From Akkermansia sp. (GTDB taxonomy: Bacteria; Verrucomicrobiota; Verrucomicrobiia; Verrucomicrobiales; Akkermansiaceae), in contig JAIFNK010000312.1 in the NCBI GenBank assembly GCA_020047775.1, positions 1 to 5,754 of the forward strand: a stretch of DNA of 5,754 nt. Direction: 5' to 3'. Positions 5,010 through 5,754 of this stretch are shown piece after piece (the stretch's first letter is position 1; every line of letters starts with the position of its first letter). The notes under the pieces were generated by a model. The model searched no databases, was not told the origin of the DNA, and saw only the letters and a list, made by a program, of their open reading frames with translations. Position numbers and translations under genes: made by a program.

Positions 5010-5754
5010 ATGGACTCGATACCCCCGCTTATCAACCGCCGTAGCTTTCTCGCGAACTCGGCGAAGGCCGGGCTGGTGCTAGGTGTGCCCGGCGTACTTC
5101 GAGCCGCTACCCGCGTTTCGCCATCGGATACACTCAACGTCGCGGTGGTGGGTTTCGGCAGTTGGGGAAATTCGATTTTCGGTAGTCTGCTGAACATTCC
5201 GGGAATCCGCGTGCAGGCGGTATGCGATATTTGGGAATACCGCCGGAAATTGGCACGGAATGTTGTCCGTCTCCACCAGAATAACGAGGCACCAAACTGC
5301 TACGTCGATCTCGACGAGATGCTCGAAAATGAAAGCGGCTTGGACGCCGCGATCATCGCCACGCCGGATTTCTGGCACGCTCCGCATGCGGTCCGCTGCA
5401 TGGACGCCGGGCTGCACGTCTATTGCGGAAGCATGATGGCTCATACGCTGGACGCAGCGCGCGACATCGTTCGCGCCAGCGAGCGCACCGGACGGCTCTG
5501 CCAAATCGGTCACCAACACCGCAGCAGCGCGGTCTATCGCTATATTCGGGATCGACTCATCAACAAACACCGGATTTGTGGAGACATCCACAACATCAAC
5601 AGCCAGTGGAACACCACGGTCAATGCTTTCACAGACCGGAGATTTAACAGAAAATTGCTCATCAATGCGGATATTTTGAAGCGGTATGGCTACGCGGACA
5701 TGCACGGATTCGTGAACTGGCGATACTACCGGGCACATTCTCAAGGCCCGCTGG
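5010..5754 (+). CDS. Tat-exported Gfo/Idh/MocA-family oxidoreductase (3'-truncated by window edge)
   Basis: The frame is open from ATG 5010 to the window edge (248 codons). An in-frame TAG at 4995-4997 rules out an earlier start. The N-terminus LINRRSFLANSAKAGLVLG is a twin-arginine signal (R10, R11), followed by a hydrophobic stretch and a likely cleavage near LRAATR, so the protein is exported folded with its cofactor. The Rossmann domain starts at TLNVAVVGFGSWGNS (41-55, GxGxxG), with VCDIWEYRR (71-79) and AAIIATPDFWHAPHAVRCM (113-131). ADMHGFVNWRYYRAHSQGPL (229-248) is the start of the C-terminal domain; the usual catalytic GSHQID region lies past the edge. Such proteins use NAD(H) to oxidise, reduce or epimerise sugars, and Tat-tagged forms are typical of Verrucomicrobia and Planctomycetes. 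The EKP/EKM position reads CGSMM, so the customary Lys is absent. The second half of the visible gene is more AT-rich than its neighbours. Confidence 0.93.
   Translation, partial: MDSIPPLINRRSFLANSAKAGLVLGVPGVLRAATRVSPSDTLNVAVVGFGSWGNSIFGSLLNIPGIRVQAVCDIWEYRRKLARNVVRLHQNNEAPNCYVDLDEMLENESGLDAAIIATPDFWHAPHAVRCMDAGLHVYCGSMMAHTLDAARDIVRASERTGRLCQIGHQHRSSAVYRYIRDRLINKHRICGDIHNINSQWNTTVNAFTDRRFNRKLLINADILKRYGYADMHGFVNWRYYRAHSQGPL

Noticed and set aside
5079..5744. Long minus-strand frame opposite the Gfo/Idh/MocA gene
   Set aside because: No recognisable motif, while the plus strand has a Tat signal, Rossmann motif and family-specific blocks through the whole stretch.

Overview
The window (about 60% G+C, genes closely packed) looks like a chromosomal piece of a Verrucomicrobiota-type bacterium. 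Supporting this are a Tat-exported Gfo/Idh/MocA oxidoreductase of the kind expanded in Verrucomicrobia and Planctomycetes, a menaquinone-type UbiE/MenG methyltransferase, an Rpn nuclease, and the lack of clear Shine-Dalgarno sequences before any gene. No 16S rRNA or lineage marker is present, so the phylum is an inference.

Layout, left to right. (1) 3-446 (+): the C-terminal end of a gene entering from the left, resembling the YejK/NdpA (NA37) nucleoid-associated family. (2) 447-1118 (-): ubiE/menG, convergent with gene 1, the two stop codons touching. (3) 1119-1245: a short gap with an imperfect inverted repeat. (4) 1246-2109 (-): a 287-aa half aldehyde dehydrogenase with no catalytic-cysteine domain. 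(5) 2223-3236 (-): an Rpn-family PD-(D/E)XK nuclease with six GISQ/K tetrapeptide repeats from a 12-bp DNA repeat, and a plausible internal start (2484-2486) for a separate short RpnS-like protein. (6) 3256-4728 (-): a full-length catalytic aldehyde dehydrogenase (490 aa). (7) 4729-5009: a divergent gene-free region. (8) 5010 to the right edge (+): the first 248 residues of a Tat-signal Gfo/Idh/MocA oxidoreductase, cut off by the window.

The most interesting reading is that genes 6 and 4 are the two halves of an ALDH16-type enzyme. ALDH16 proteins are one polypeptide of about 780-800 residues: a full N-terminal ALDH domain followed by a truncated, non-catalytic second ALDH domain. Here the halves (490 + 287 = 777 aa) are separate genes, in the right order, and match ALDH16 at their diagnostic ends. 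An Rpn gene lies between them on the same strand, only 19 nt after the catalytic half. Rpn proteins are known elsewhere as anti-phage toxins held by an antitoxin translated from inside the same gene. The window may therefore hold a metabolic heteromer interrupted by a gene-within-gene defence module.

The Gfo/Idh/MocA protein has lost the usual Glu-Lys of its EKP/EKM motif (it reads CGSMM), so its catalytic competence is in question.
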